A stretch of DNA of 64,000 nucleotides from Nitrosopumilus piranensis (GTDB lineage Archaea > Thermoproteota > Nitrososphaeria > Nitrososphaerales > Nitrosopumilaceae): the NCBI RefSeq assembly GCF_000875775.1, contig NZ_CP010868.1, positions 682,001 through 746,000 of the forward strand, written 5' to 3'. Positions 19,886 to 27,810 of this stretch are shown piece by piece. Positions within the stretch are counted from its first letter, which is position 1. Every line of letters starts with the position of its first letter. Below the pieces are notes generated by a model, which ran no database searches, was not told the origin of the DNA, and saw nothing but the letters and a program-made list of their open reading frames with translations. The position numbers were made by a program, and so were the translations under genes.

Positions 19886-21012
19886 TACTCTATCTTTCTA
19901 TCATGAAGTCTTTTTAAGTGCTGTAGCATTTTTTTGATAATTTCTATTCCTCTGAGATATTCTTCAATTGAGACCTTTTCATCAATTGTATGAGCTTCAT
20001 GAGGATCCCCTGGACCATATGTTACAACTGGAATATTCCATTGAGTTCCTAGTACATTCATGTCTCCAGTACCTGTTTTTCTAATTAATTTTGGTCTAGA
20101 ATGCTCTACATCCATAACTCCAAGCGTAAATGCACGTACCAAAGGAGAGTTGTGTGCTGCCTCAAATGGCTCTGTTTCATCAAGAATCGAGTAAAATGCT
20201 TCTACCTCTCTTTTTTCTGCAATTTCCTTGACTAAATTTGCAATTTTTTGTTCAATAGATTTACAGTTCATATCTACAGGTATTCTGATATCAAAAGTTG
20301 TCTCACATTCTTTTGGAGTAACGTTATGACTTGTTCCTCCTTTTACTTCTGTCATAGTTGCAGTCAACAACATTCCTTTTGTCTTGTCCTCTTGATTTGC
20401 TTCTAATTTTTCTTTTAACTCTCTTGCAAAAATCATTGATTCTAAAATTGCATTTTTTGAAAGCCATGGTGCACTTGCATGTGAGCTATCTTCTACACTT
20501 ATCTTGAGATTAATTGCCAATCTTCCTTTGTATGCAATTGTAACTTGTTTGATTCCGCTTGGTTCTCCAAAAACAGCATAATCTACTCCCATCTTCTTTT
20601 TTACTAGATTTTTAATTCCAGTGGCATTTCCTTCCTCATCAACTGCTCCCACAAAAATTATTGTTCCATTGTTGTTTTGGATTGATGCTGCAGCAAATAG
20701 CATTGCCATTAATGGTGCTTTTGCATCAGATGCACCTCTGCCGTAAAGTGAATCTCCTTCTTTTCTGACTTTGACTTTACCTGGTACCACATCCATGTGG
20801 CCACATAACATGATCGTTGGACTACCTGAACCTTTTCGAGCAATCACGTTTCCTACTTCGTCAATTTGTATATCTTCAAATCCTAAATCATCACATTTGT
20901 CTGCAAGAAATTCTGCCATTGGTTTTTCACTAAGAGATGGTGTGTAAAGTCTAAGAGCTTTCTCAAGCATCTTTGTTGCAAATCTTGGTGTAACTGTAAA
21001 ATGAGTGTCCAA
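19885..21012 (-). CDS. lysK: [LysW]-lysine/ornithine hydrolase, M20 family
   Basis: 375 residues. M20 zinc ligands are visible: His in LCGHMDVVPGK near residue 71, bridging Asp in RGASDAKAPLMAML, Glu-Glu in VDEEGNATG, and a terminal His in DPHEAHTIDE. It releases lysine (and ornithine) from the C-terminal glutamyl of the carrier LysW, the final step of the pathway. It lies directly after lysX and before dphB, sharing one base with the latter. No other deacylase of this kind is in the window, so it probably serves both lysine and arginine branches. Confidence 0.9.
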   Translation of the reverse strand: MDTHFTVTPRFATKMLEKALRLYTPSLSEKPMAEFLADKCDDLGFEDIQIDEVGNVIARKGSGSPTIMLCGHMDVVPGKVKVRKEGDSLYGRGASDAKAPLMAMLFAAASIQNNNGTIIFVGAVDEEGNATGIKNLVKKKMGVDYAVFGEPSGIKQVTIAYKGRLAINLKISVEDSSHASAPWLSKNAILESMIFARELKEKLEANQEDKTKGMLLTATMTEVKGGTSHNVTPKECETTFDIRIPVDMNCKSIEQKIANLVKEIAEKREVEAFYSILDETEPFEAAHNSPLVRAFTLGVMDVEHSRPKLIRKTGTGDMNVLGTQWNIPVVTYGPGDPHEAHTIDEKVSIEEYLRGIEIIKKMLQHLKRLHDRKIE

Positions 21013-21015
21013 TTC

Positions 21016-21858
21016 TTACTTGTCTATCTTCAGTGCATAGTCTAGCATTAGGGAAGGAATGTCAACTTCGCACACTCTTACAGTGTTCTTGTATTCCGTT
21101 GTATTGTTTACTTCATGAACAACCAATCCTTTCTCATCACTTTCCATCAAATCTACACCTACGATATCTCCTTGAACTGCTTTTTTTGCCTTAATACACA
21201 TTTCTTCCATCTCTTGTGTAACTTCGCATGGTTCTGCCACTCCTCCAAGAGCCATGTTAGTTTTCCAATGCTCAGAGTTTCTGTAAATAGCAGCAACAAT
21301 TTTGTCTCCTACCATGATGGCCCTAATATCCCTGGGTGGCCTTTTTACAAATTCTTCTAGATAATGAACTTGATAAATAGGATACATGTTTTCTCTACTT
21401 TCAATAATTCCTTCAGCAGAATCTCTGTCATTTAATTTTGAGATTAATCTACCCCAGCTTCCAACTGTTGGTTTGATTACTTTGGGGTATCCCTGTGTAT
21501 CTAGTGCTTCTAAAGCTGCATCTTTTGAAAAAGCAACTGTTGCATCTGGTGTTGGTACTCTTGCTTTCTTTAGCAGCATATGTGTAAATAATTTATTTCC
21601 TGCAAAAATTCCAGTGTTGAGACAATTGATCACTTTGACTCCCAACCCTTCTAGTGCTGCAGTCGAATGTAAATTTCTGTAATAGCTTACGCATCTTTGT
21701 ATGACAACTCCATAATCTTCAGGCTTTTTTTCTAAATCTAATGCTATCTTCTTACAATCTACCATCTGTATGTTGATGTTTTTTTTCTTACCTGCTTCTA
21801 GTAGGCCTTTTTCTTCCCAACGGATGGTATCGTAAAGAATCGTAACGTCAGGACTCAC
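21016..21858 (-). CDS. lysX: LysW-aminoadipate/glutamate ligase, LysX/ArgX family (copy 1)
   Basis: 280 residues, ATP-grasp ligase that couples alpha-aminoadipate (LysX) or glutamate (ArgX) to the C-terminus of LysW. Markers: the segment YPKVIKPTVGSWGRLISKLN, the RPPRDIRAIMVGD strand and the metal-binding VHEVNNTTEYKNT end. The GTG at 21858 is chosen: it overlaps the lysW stop codon as GTGA, the usual coupled arrangement. A TTG at 21867 gives a protein three residues longer. Which amino acid it uses is not decided, but placement next to the homocitrate-synthase-like gene argues for the lysine branch. Confidence 0.88.
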   Translation of the reverse strand: MSPDVTILYDTIRWEEKGLLEAGKKKNINIQMVDCKKIALDLEKKPEDYGVVIQRCVSYYRNLHSTAALEGLGVKVINCLNTGIFAGNKLFTHMLLKKARVPTPDATVAFSKDAALEALDTQGYPKVIKPTVGSWGRLISKLNDRDSAEGIIESRENMYPIYQVHYLEEFVKRPPRDIRAIMVGDKIVAAIYRNSEHWKTNMALGGVAEPCEVTQEMEEMCIKAKKAVQGDIVGVDLMESDEKGLVVHEVNNTTEYKNTVRVCEVDIPSLMLDYALKIDK

Positions 21859-22022
21859 TGCCCCCAATCCTCGCCAACCGTTTGGGCAGGCTTTAGATCG
21901 AAACCATCTGAACCTTTTGCTAATTCAAAACTTGCGCCACATTCCGGACATGTTACAATTTCTCCTTCAAGTGCATCACTTGGTATGGAAATATCTGCAT
22001 CACATTCTTCACATTTTGACAT
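21855..22022 (-). CDS. lysW: Amino-group carrier protein LysW (copy 1), C-terminal residue Gln
   Basis: 55 residues. A zinc ribbon is formed by C4, C7, C25 and C28, followed by an acidic body and the terminal motif EDWGQ. In characterised LysW proteins the last residue is Glu (EDWGE) and its side-chain carboxylate carries the amino acid substrate; here the codon is CAG (Gln) directly before TGA. The second copy at 27643 ends normally in Glu. The protein may be deamidated, unmodified, or altered by sequencing error. It overlaps lysX by four bases and follows the homocitrate-synthase-like gene after 21 bases. Confidence 0.9.
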   Translation of the reverse strand: MSKCEECDADISIPSDALEGEIVTCPECGASFELAKGSDGFDLKPAQTVGEDWGQ

Positions 22023-22030
22023 ATTTTCTT

Positions 22031-22042
22031 CTCCACCTCCTC
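22031..22042 (-). promoter_or_regulatory. Strong Shine-Dalgarno sequence before lysW copy 1
   Basis: GAGGAGGTGGAG, 8 bases before the ATG, is an unusually full anti-16S match for this window. It fits an internal operon gene translated from a leadered message. Confidence 0.75.
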
Positions 22043-22043
22043 T

Positions 22044-23225
22044 CTATTTATCGTTAATTATCTTTTCAAGTCTGTCTTCAAGTGGAATTTCAATCAGATC
22101 TCCCATTCTAAGACCCTTTAATCCAGCTGCTACAGCCTTTGCACTATCATCGTCTTTCTTTAATCCTAACAATGACATCAGGTAGGCAGCTCCTGTCTTT
22201 CCTGCCAATTCTCCAAAAACGATTCTCCTTCTGTTTCCAACTGCCCTAGGTGGTATGGGTTCATACGCTGCTGGATTTCTTAGAATTGCTGCAAGATGTG
22301 TTCCTGCTTTGTGTTTGTATGCTGATGATCCTACTATTGGTTTTGAGTCGTAAGGCTTGATTGTTGTATATTCTTCAATTAATCTAGACAAATCTAGTAA
22401 CATGTCTAATCTGAAATCATTTGGTGATTTGTATAGATATGTTAAAGCAACTGCAACTTCTGCAAGTGGAGGTATTCCTGTTCTTTCTCCAATACCGTCA
22501 ATGGTAGTATGAATTTGATCTACTCCTGCATCGCATGCTGAAAAGGCATTTGCTACTGCAAACCCGATATCATTGTGAACATGTGCATCTAATGGTACAT
22601 CAATTGAGTCTCTTACCTTTTTTACAAAATTATACATTCCAATAGGTCGTAATATTCCGACAGTATCTGGTAAACTAATTCTGTCAACACCTGCTTCTTC
22701 TATTGCTTTGCATATTTTGAGCAAAAACTCTGGTTCAGCTCTACTTCCATCTTCTACTGTAAATCTAATCTTTAATCCATGAGATTTTGCATACTCTACT
22801 GTCTCAACAGCTCTACTAAGAGCATCATCTCTTGAAATGCGAAGCTTGTCTTTAAGATGAATGTCTGAAATTCCTAGATATGCTGCACACCACTTTGCAT
22901 CACAATCTAATGATACATCAATGTCTTCTTTAAGAGCACGTCCATGAGAAACAATGTCTGCCTTTAGTCCTTGTTTGATAATTGTTTTAGTTGCCTCTTT
23001 ATGGTCATTTGATACAACTGGTGAAATTTCAATTTGATCTACTCCAAAATAATCTAGCATCCATGCAATTTGGATTCTTTGCTTGTTTGTAAATGAAACA
23101 CCTGGATGTTGTTCTCCCTCTCTTAGAGTGCTGTCTAGAACTCTAATCTTCTTTGGATTCTTTTCGTATGCATTGTATATGTTGGCATAGTGATTCGGAT
23201 CTTTCATTACAGAATTCGTTGACAT
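22044..23225 (-). CDS. Homocitrate synthase-like / isopropylmalate synthase family enzyme
   Basis: 393 residues, DRE-TIM acyltransferase fold: the signature LDSTLREGEQHPGVSFT near residues 30-46, catalytic HxH in DAHVHNDIGFAVANAF and the IHTTIDGIGERTG loop. The family includes homocitrate, 2-isopropylmalate and citramalate synthases. Adjacency to lysW-lysX-lysK favours homocitrate synthase (acetyl-CoA plus 2-oxoglutarate, first step of the aminoadipate route). No ACT or LeuA regulatory domain is evident. TTTATATC at about 23233-23240 is 30 bases before Met7 (23207), so the true start may be that ATG. Confidence 0.8.
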   Translation of the reverse strand: MSTNSVMKDPNHYANIYNAYEKNPKKIRVLDSTLREGEQHPGVSFTNKQRIQIAWMLDYFGVDQIEISPVVSNDHKEATKTIIKQGLKADIVSHGRALKEDIDVSLDCDAKWCAAYLGISDIHLKDKLRISRDDALSRAVETVEYAKSHGLKIRFTVEDGSRAEPEFLLKICKAIEEAGVDRISLPDTVGILRPIGMYNFVKKVRDSIDVPLDAHVHNDIGFAVANAFSACDAGVDQIHTTIDGIGERTGIPPLAEVAVALTYLYKSPNDFRLDMLLDLSRLIEEYTTIKPYDSKPIVGSSAYKHKAGTHLAAILRNPAAYEPIPPRAVGNRRRIVFGELAGKTGAAYLMSLLGLKKDDDSAKAVAAGLKGLRMGDLIEIPLEDRLEKIINDK

Positions 23226-23324
23226 AAATTGATGATATAAACATATTCGTACTAGGTTCGTTGAAAATAACTAATAATGATCCTAAACTAGTTTTGAATT
23301 AAAATTTTAAACCGAAAGTCGTTT

Positions 23325-23744
23325 TTAGATAACTTTTCTTAAAATTATCACTGTATTGGTATCCACTACCCCTGGAATTTTTCTTAGGGCATCAATACTG
23401 TTGTTAATCTCTGCAATACTTGATGCACTCATAATTGTTGTAATGTCGTATTGTCCTGTAATCTCATAAACTGTTTTTACACCATCTAGTTTTGCAAGTT
23501 TTAATGAAACTTTTGATGTATCTGTTGCAGAATCAACTGAAACTAATACAATGGCACTTGTTGCATTTTCTTCACCTAATTCTAAAGTAAATTTTTTGAT
23601 AGTACCATTTCCTATGAGGTTTTTGACACGTCTTCTTACTGCTGATTCAGACAGCTTTAATTTTTTTCCAATATCTACAAATGATTCCCTTGAATCTTCT
23701 TTTAGGTAACCAATAATTTTCTCATCTACGCTATCTTTGTACAT
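23325..23744 (-). CDS. Lrp/AsnC family regulator, LysM-like
   Basis: 139 residues: N-terminal helix-turn-helix (IGYLKEDSRESFVDIGKKLK then SESAVRRRVKNLIGNGTIKK) and a C-terminal RAM ligand-binding domain (LDGVKTVYEITGQYDITTIM). In Sulfolobus the LysM regulator of this family controls the lysine LysW operon in response to lysine. The gene overlaps the upstream lysJ by 14 bases and so is part of the operon it may regulate; ligand and target are inferred from context only. Confidence 0.87.
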   Translation of the reverse strand: MYKDSVDEKIIGYLKEDSRESFVDIGKKLKLSESAVRRRVKNLIGNGTIKKFTLELGEENATSAIVLVSVDSATDTSKVSLKLAKLDGVKTVYEITGQYDITTIMSASSIAEINNSIDALRKIPGVVDTNTVIILRKVI

Positions 23745-24918
23745 TTCGTTTTTGTTCCTCTTCTGTTAGTATTATATCTAGAGCATGTAAAACTTTTGTT
23801 ACATCATCTTCAGTTATTACTAATGGAGGTAGAATTCTCAAAATATTGCGACCTGAATATAACATCAGAACACCCTCTCTAATTAATCCCATCAAAATAT
23901 CTCTAACTTCAAATTTCATTTCTACACCTATCATGAGTCCTTTTCCACGAATTTCTCTTATCATTGTGTGATTTTCTTTTAATTTTTCTAAACCTTCTCT
24001 GAAAATTTTTCCCATTTTTTCAGAGTTTTCAATTAATCCATCTTCTGTAATGGATTTGAGGGCTGCAATACCTGCTGCACATGATATTGGATTTCCTCCA
24101 AACGTTGATGAGTGCTCACCTTTACTCATAGCCGCTAAAATGTCTGGTCTTACAAGAGTTGCGCCCATTGGAACTCCCCCTGCAATTCCTTTTGCCAAAC
24201 ATAAAATGTCTGGTGCTGTGTTCCAATGATCACACGCCCATAATCGACCTGTTCTTCCCAAACCTGCTTGTATTTCGTCAAAAATTAGCAGAATTCCTTT
24301 CTCATCACAAAGCTTTCTTACATCTTGCAAAAATCCATCTGGGGCAACGATAATCCCACTTTCTCCTTGTATTGGTTCTAAAATTACAAAGGCAGTATCA
24401 TCGTCTATGGTTTCACGAAGAGAATCGATATCGCCATAAGATGCAAATGAAACTTTTTCAACTAGTGGCGCAAATGCCTTTTTGTATTTTGGATTAAAAG
24501 TTAATGATAATGCACCAAATGATTTTCCATGGTAGGAACCTTTCATTGCAACCATTCCTTTTTTCCCAGTAAACTTTCTTGCAAATTTGATTGCAGCCTC
24601 AATTGCTTCTGCACCGCTGTTGTTGAGATGAACTTGTGTTAATCCTTTAGGAGCTAAATCAATTAGTATCTTCAAAAATTCTTCTCTTGTTTTATTGTAT
24701 AGTGAGCTATGTACAGTTATGATTTTATCAACTTGCTCTTTTATTGCATCATTGACTCTTTTATTTTGGTGTCCAACTAGTGCTACTCCATATCCGCCCA
24801 TACAGTCAATGTAATCTTTACCATCAACATCCCACACATGTGCGCCTTTTCCTTTTTCAACGGTAACTGGAAATCTCTGATAGAGATTACCCATATACTG
24901 GTCTTCACTCATGTTCAA
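23731..24918 (-). CDS. lysJ: LysW-aminoadipate semialdehyde/ornithine aminotransferase
   Basis: 395 residues, class III PLP aminotransferase of the ArgD/LysJ type. Markers: the phosphate-binding NNSGAEAIEAAIKFAR, the Asp in ILLIFDEIQAGLGRTG that contacts the pyridine nitrogen, and the PLP Lys in CLAKGIAGGVPMGATL. It transfers an amino group from glutamate to the LysW-bound semialdehyde. With only one copy visible it likely serves both lysine and arginine branches, as shown for the Sulfolobus enzyme. Its start overlaps the end of lysZ by 14 bases. Confidence 0.9.
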   Translation of the reverse strand: MNMSEDQYMGNLYQRFPVTVEKGKGAHVWDVDGKDYIDCMGGYGVALVGHQNKRVNDAIKEQVDKIITVHSSLYNKTREEFLKILIDLAPKGLTQVHLNNSGAEAIEAAIKFARKFTGKKGMVAMKGSYHGKSFGALSLTFNPKYKKAFAPLVEKVSFASYGDIDSLRETIDDDTAFVILEPIQGESGIIVAPDGFLQDVRKLCDEKGILLIFDEIQAGLGRTGRLWACDHWNTAPDILCLAKGIAGGVPMGATLVRPDILAAMSKGEHSSTFGGNPISCAAGIAALKSITEDGLIENSEKMGKIFREGLEKLKENHTMIREIRGKGLMIGVEMKFEVRDILMGLIREGVLMLYSGRNILRILPPLVITEDDVTKVLHALDIILTEEEQKRNVQR

Positions 24919-25708
24919 TCACCGTACAATTGTCATGAGCAATGGCAGATGAAATTGGGTTTTCTTTTTGACCATTTGCAATTAATGCCGTTTTAACTCC
25001 CATGTCTAATGCCTCAGTTGATGCTAAAATTTTCTTTTCCATACCTGGTCCGATTTTTGGTCTAATTTCTTTTGCTTCTGCTAATGTCAATTTTGGAACA
25101 ACCTTATCGTCCATTAAGAGACCATCTACATTTGTTATGAATAATACTTTGTCACTCCCAACTTTTCCTGCAACATATGCTGCTGCTCTATCTCCGTCAA
25201 CATTCAGAAATTCAGATTCCTCACTTATTGCTATAGGTGAAATCACAGGCGTAAGGCCTTGTTCTAGGAGTGATTTGATAAAAGCAGAATTAACTTCTCT
25301 GATTTTTCCCGTATACCCTCCATCAATTGCTTGTTTTCTACCTTTTTCATTAACGATGAGGAGTTTCTTTTTCCTGTCTGCCTTTATTACTTTGGCATCT
25401 ACACCTGATAGGCCAATTGCATTAATACCATTTTTTTGAAGCATCTGAACAATTGTTTTGTTAATTCTACCTGACATGACCATTGTAAAAATCTCTACAG
25501 TTTCTTTGTCTGTGTATCTACTTTTAATTCCGCTAGGTGATGTTACAAACTTTGGTTCTTTTCCAAGTTGCTCACAAACTTTGGTGACTTCCTTTCCTCC
25601 TCCATGGACTAAAATTACTCCTTCAGACTCTGCAACTTTTTTTATGTCTGCAATTGTGGATGGATGTAAATCATCTACTACGCTTCCACCTATTTTGATA
25701 GTGATCAT
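24905..25708 (-). CDS. lysZ: LysW-aminoadipate/glutamate kinase, amino acid kinase family
   Basis: 267 residues, related to acetylglutamate kinase (ArgB). N-terminal ITIKIGGSVVDDLHPST (phosphate-binding Lys and Gly-Gly), ILVHGGGKEVTKVCEQLG, and the nucleotide-binding IGPGMEKKILASTEA. It phosphorylates the side chain carboxylate of the LysW-linked amino acid. It starts one base after the aspartyl-like reductase gene ends and overlaps lysJ. The short length matches LysZ rather than the longer Arg-regulated ArgB. Both branches probably use it. Confidence 0.9.
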   Translation of the reverse strand: MITIKIGGSVVDDLHPSTIADIKKVAESEGVILVHGGGKEVTKVCEQLGKEPKFVTSPSGIKSRYTDKETVEIFTMVMSGRINKTIVQMLQKNGINAIGLSGVDAKVIKADRKKKLLIVNEKGRKQAIDGGYTGKIREVNSAFIKSLLEQGLTPVISPIAISEESEFLNVDGDRAAAYVAGKVGSDKVLFITNVDGLLMDDKVVPKLTLAEAKEIRPKIGPGMEKKILASTEALDMGVKTALIANGQKENPISSAIAHDNCTVIEHE

Positions 25709-25710
25709 TT

Positions 25711-26757
25711 CTAAACCGGAGTTAATGGTGTATATCTTAATCCGTTCATTTCATCAAAACCACACATTACGTTCATGTTTTGGATGGCAGAACCTGCTGC
25801 ACCTTTCATTAAGTTATCTGATGCAGATAATGCAATTAATCTATGATTGTCTTCGTCTAAATCAAATCCTATGTCACAAAAGTTTGAACCGACCAAGAAT
25901 TTTGGATCTGGGAATTTGTATAATCCTTTTTTGTCACGAATTAATCTAACAAATTTCTCTTCACCATAAGTTTGACGATATAATTTCCACAACTCTTTTT
26001 CTTCAATATCTTTTTTCATGAACGTGTGATTTGTACAAAGAATTCCACGGACAACATCTACTGCATGTGGACTCATTGAAACATTAATCTTATGTCCTGC
26101 AATTTCACTTAGTTCTTGTTCAATTTCACCAGTATGTCTGTGCTTTGCAGGTTTGTATGGTCTGATAACTCCTGCTCTCATTGCATGTGCAGTTCCTGAA
26201 CCAGAACCTGCACCTGAAGAACCAATTTTAGAATCTACTACAATATGGTCTGTATCGATAAGATCATTTCGAATTAATGGTGCAAGTGCTAGCATTGATG
26301 TAACTGCCATACATCCTGGACACGAAACAAGTTGTGCTTTTTTAATTTCTTCTCTGTGTAGTTCTGGTACACCAAAAACTGATTTACTCAAATAATCTGG
26401 ATGTGGGTGTTCCCAACCATACCATTTGTCATATGCTGCCTGATCATGTAATCTGTAATCTGCACTCAAATCGATAATTTTGATACCTCTATCGTAGAGG
26501 GCTTTGACAATCTCAGTTGCAGTACCATGTGGAACTGCTGTGAAAACTACATCACACTTGTCAGTTAATTTGTCATAATCTAATTCTGAAAAAGTAAGAT
26601 CGGTAAAACCTTTCAAACTTGGTTGAACTCTGTGTAGGTATTCTCCAACGTGTTGTCTTGATGTGACCATGCTGATCTCTACATCTGGATGATTGACCAA
26701 AAGACGTAATGTCTCTCCACCTACATAACCTGATGCTCCCACAACACCTACTTTCAT
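25711..26757 (-). CDS. lysY: LysW-aminoadipate/glutamate phosphate reductase
   Basis: 348 residues, ArgC/LysY family. N-terminal Rossmann loop KVGVVGASGYVGGETLRLL, the catalytic Cys in QLVSCPGCMAVTSML near residue 150, and the SGAGSGSGTAHAM loop. It reduces the acyl phosphate on LysW to a semialdehyde using NADPH. The ATGTCTGG-type leaderless signal seen elsewhere is not evident; it lies 28 bases after the second lysX copy, so it should be transcribed with the argG-lysW2 operon. Compared with ArgC from bacteria the length is normal. Confidence 0.92.
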   Translation of the reverse strand: MKVGVVGASGYVGGETLRLLVNHPDVEISMVTSRQHVGEYLHRVQPSLKGFTDLTFSELDYDKLTDKCDVVFTAVPHGTATEIVKALYDRGIKIIDLSADYRLHDQAAYDKWYGWEHPHPDYLSKSVFGVPELHREEIKKAQLVSCPGCMAVTSMLALAPLIRNDLIDTDHIVVDSKIGSSGAGSGSGTAHAMRAGVIRPYKPAKHRHTGEIEQELSEIAGHKINVSMSPHAVDVVRGILCTNHTFMKKDIEEKELWKLYRQTYGEEKFVRLIRDKKGLYKFPDPKFLVGSNFCDIGFDLDEDNHRLIALSASDNLMKGAAGSAIQNMNVMCGFDEMNGLRYTPLTPV

Positions 26758-26785
26758 GATAAATCTCCTCGTAATGGAGTATAAT

Positions 26786-27643
26786 TTATTTCCTAACGTA
26801 GTTTAGAGCAAATTCAACCATTTCTTTTGGTATATTTCGTTGTGCAACTCTTGACAGACCCTTGAATTCTACAGTATTGTTGACCTCGTGAACAACTAGA
26901 CCTCTCTTTTCATCTTCCATAATGTCTATTCCTAGGATCCCTCCGCCCATCGCCTTTGATGCTTTTGCGGCCATAGCTTCCATCTCTTTTGTGATCTCAC
27001 AAAGCTCTGGATCGGCACCAAGTGCAATGTTGGTCTTGAAACCTCCTGAAGATTTTCTATACATGGCTGCAACAGGCTCATCCCCTATGGTTATCACACG
27101 AATATCTCTTGGAGGTCTTTCTACTAATTCTTGCAGATAGTAAATCCTGTCATGTGGACTATCTGTAATGTCTCTAATCTCAGAAACTGCATCCATTGTA
27201 TCTCTGTCTTTGATTGGCATTACACCCCTTCCCCAACTACCAATAACTGGTTTGATTACTAATGGGTAACCTACTTTCTCTAAATTTTCAGCTGCACTAT
27301 CACTTGTAAATGAAAAATATGTTTTTGGTGTTGGAACTCCATTTTTTTTCAAAAGTAATGTCATGAACATTTTATTACCACAAATACTTGCAACATCAAA
27401 TTTGTTTAGAACAGGAATATCCATAAACTCTAGACTTGCAGTAAAATGTAATCCTCTGAAATAACTCACACATCTCTCTAGAACAACATCTCCAAAGTCA
27501 AAATCTTCTTTTTTACTATCTGTATTGACTTGAGTGATCTTTGCATCTAACATTACTGCATCATGCCCCAACTCGGATGCTTCTTTTTGAAGCATCTTTT
27601 CTTCAGCTCTTAGGCGATCAAACACAATACAGACTTTTGACAT
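26786..27643 (-). CDS. LysW-amino acid ligase, LysX/ArgX family (copy 2)
   Basis: 285 residues, paralogous to the ligase at 21016. Shared markers are YPLVIKPVIGSWGRGVMPIK, RPPRDIRVITIGDEPVAAMY and the metal site VVHEVNNTVEFKG. The glycine-rich lid here is GSWGRGV, whereas copy 1 has GSWGRLI. It lies between lysW copy 2 and lysY, downstream of argG, so it may be the glutamate-specific ArgX that feeds arginine synthesis; the sequence alone does not prove the specificity. It shares one base with the lysW2 stop (TAATG). Confidence 0.87.
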   Translation of the reverse strand: MSKVCIVFDRLRAEEKMLQKEASELGHDAVMLDAKITQVNTDSKKEDFDFGDVVLERCVSYFRGLHFTASLEFMDIPVLNKFDVASICGNKMFMTLLLKKNGVPTPKTYFSFTSDSAAENLEKVGYPLVIKPVIGSWGRGVMPIKDRDTMDAVSEIRDITDSPHDRIYYLQELVERPPRDIRVITIGDEPVAAMYRKSSGGFKTNIALGADPELCEITKEMEAMAAKASKAMGGGILGIDIMEDEKRGLVVHEVNNTVEFKGLSRVAQRNIPKEMVEFALNYVRK

Positions 27644-27810
27644 TACTCTCCCCAGTCTTCGCCTACGCTTTCTGCTTGTTTAAGCTCAACATTTGATCCG
27701 TCTTTTTTTGCGATTTCAAAGTCAGCACCACAATCAGGGCAGGAGACTATTTCTCCTACTGAGGCATCGTCTGGGATGTTTAGTGTTGCGTCACATTCTG
27801 GGCAGTTCAT
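27643..27810 (-). CDS. Amino-group carrier protein LysW (copy 2), normal EDWGE end
   Basis: 55 residues with zinc-ribbon cysteines C3, C6, C24 and C27 and the canonical C-terminal EDWGE, whose last Glu carries the substrate. It is the same length as copy 1 at 21855, about half identical, and collinear. The ATG overlaps the argG stop as ATGA, and the stop overlaps the start of the ligase by one base, so all three genes are tightly coupled. Placement with argG suggests that this copy carries glutamate-derived arginine intermediates, possibly also lysine ones. Confidence 0.93.
   Translation of the reverse strand: MNCPECDATLNIPDDASVGEIVSCPDCGADFEIAKKDGSNVELKQAESVGEDWGE

Noticed and set aside
25002-25949. 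Plus-strand frames of 145 and 163 codons opposite lysZ and lysY
   Set aside because: Both lie wholly over genes with clear catalytic motifs on the minus strand; the plus-strand peptides are Ser/Leu/Ile-rich shadows.
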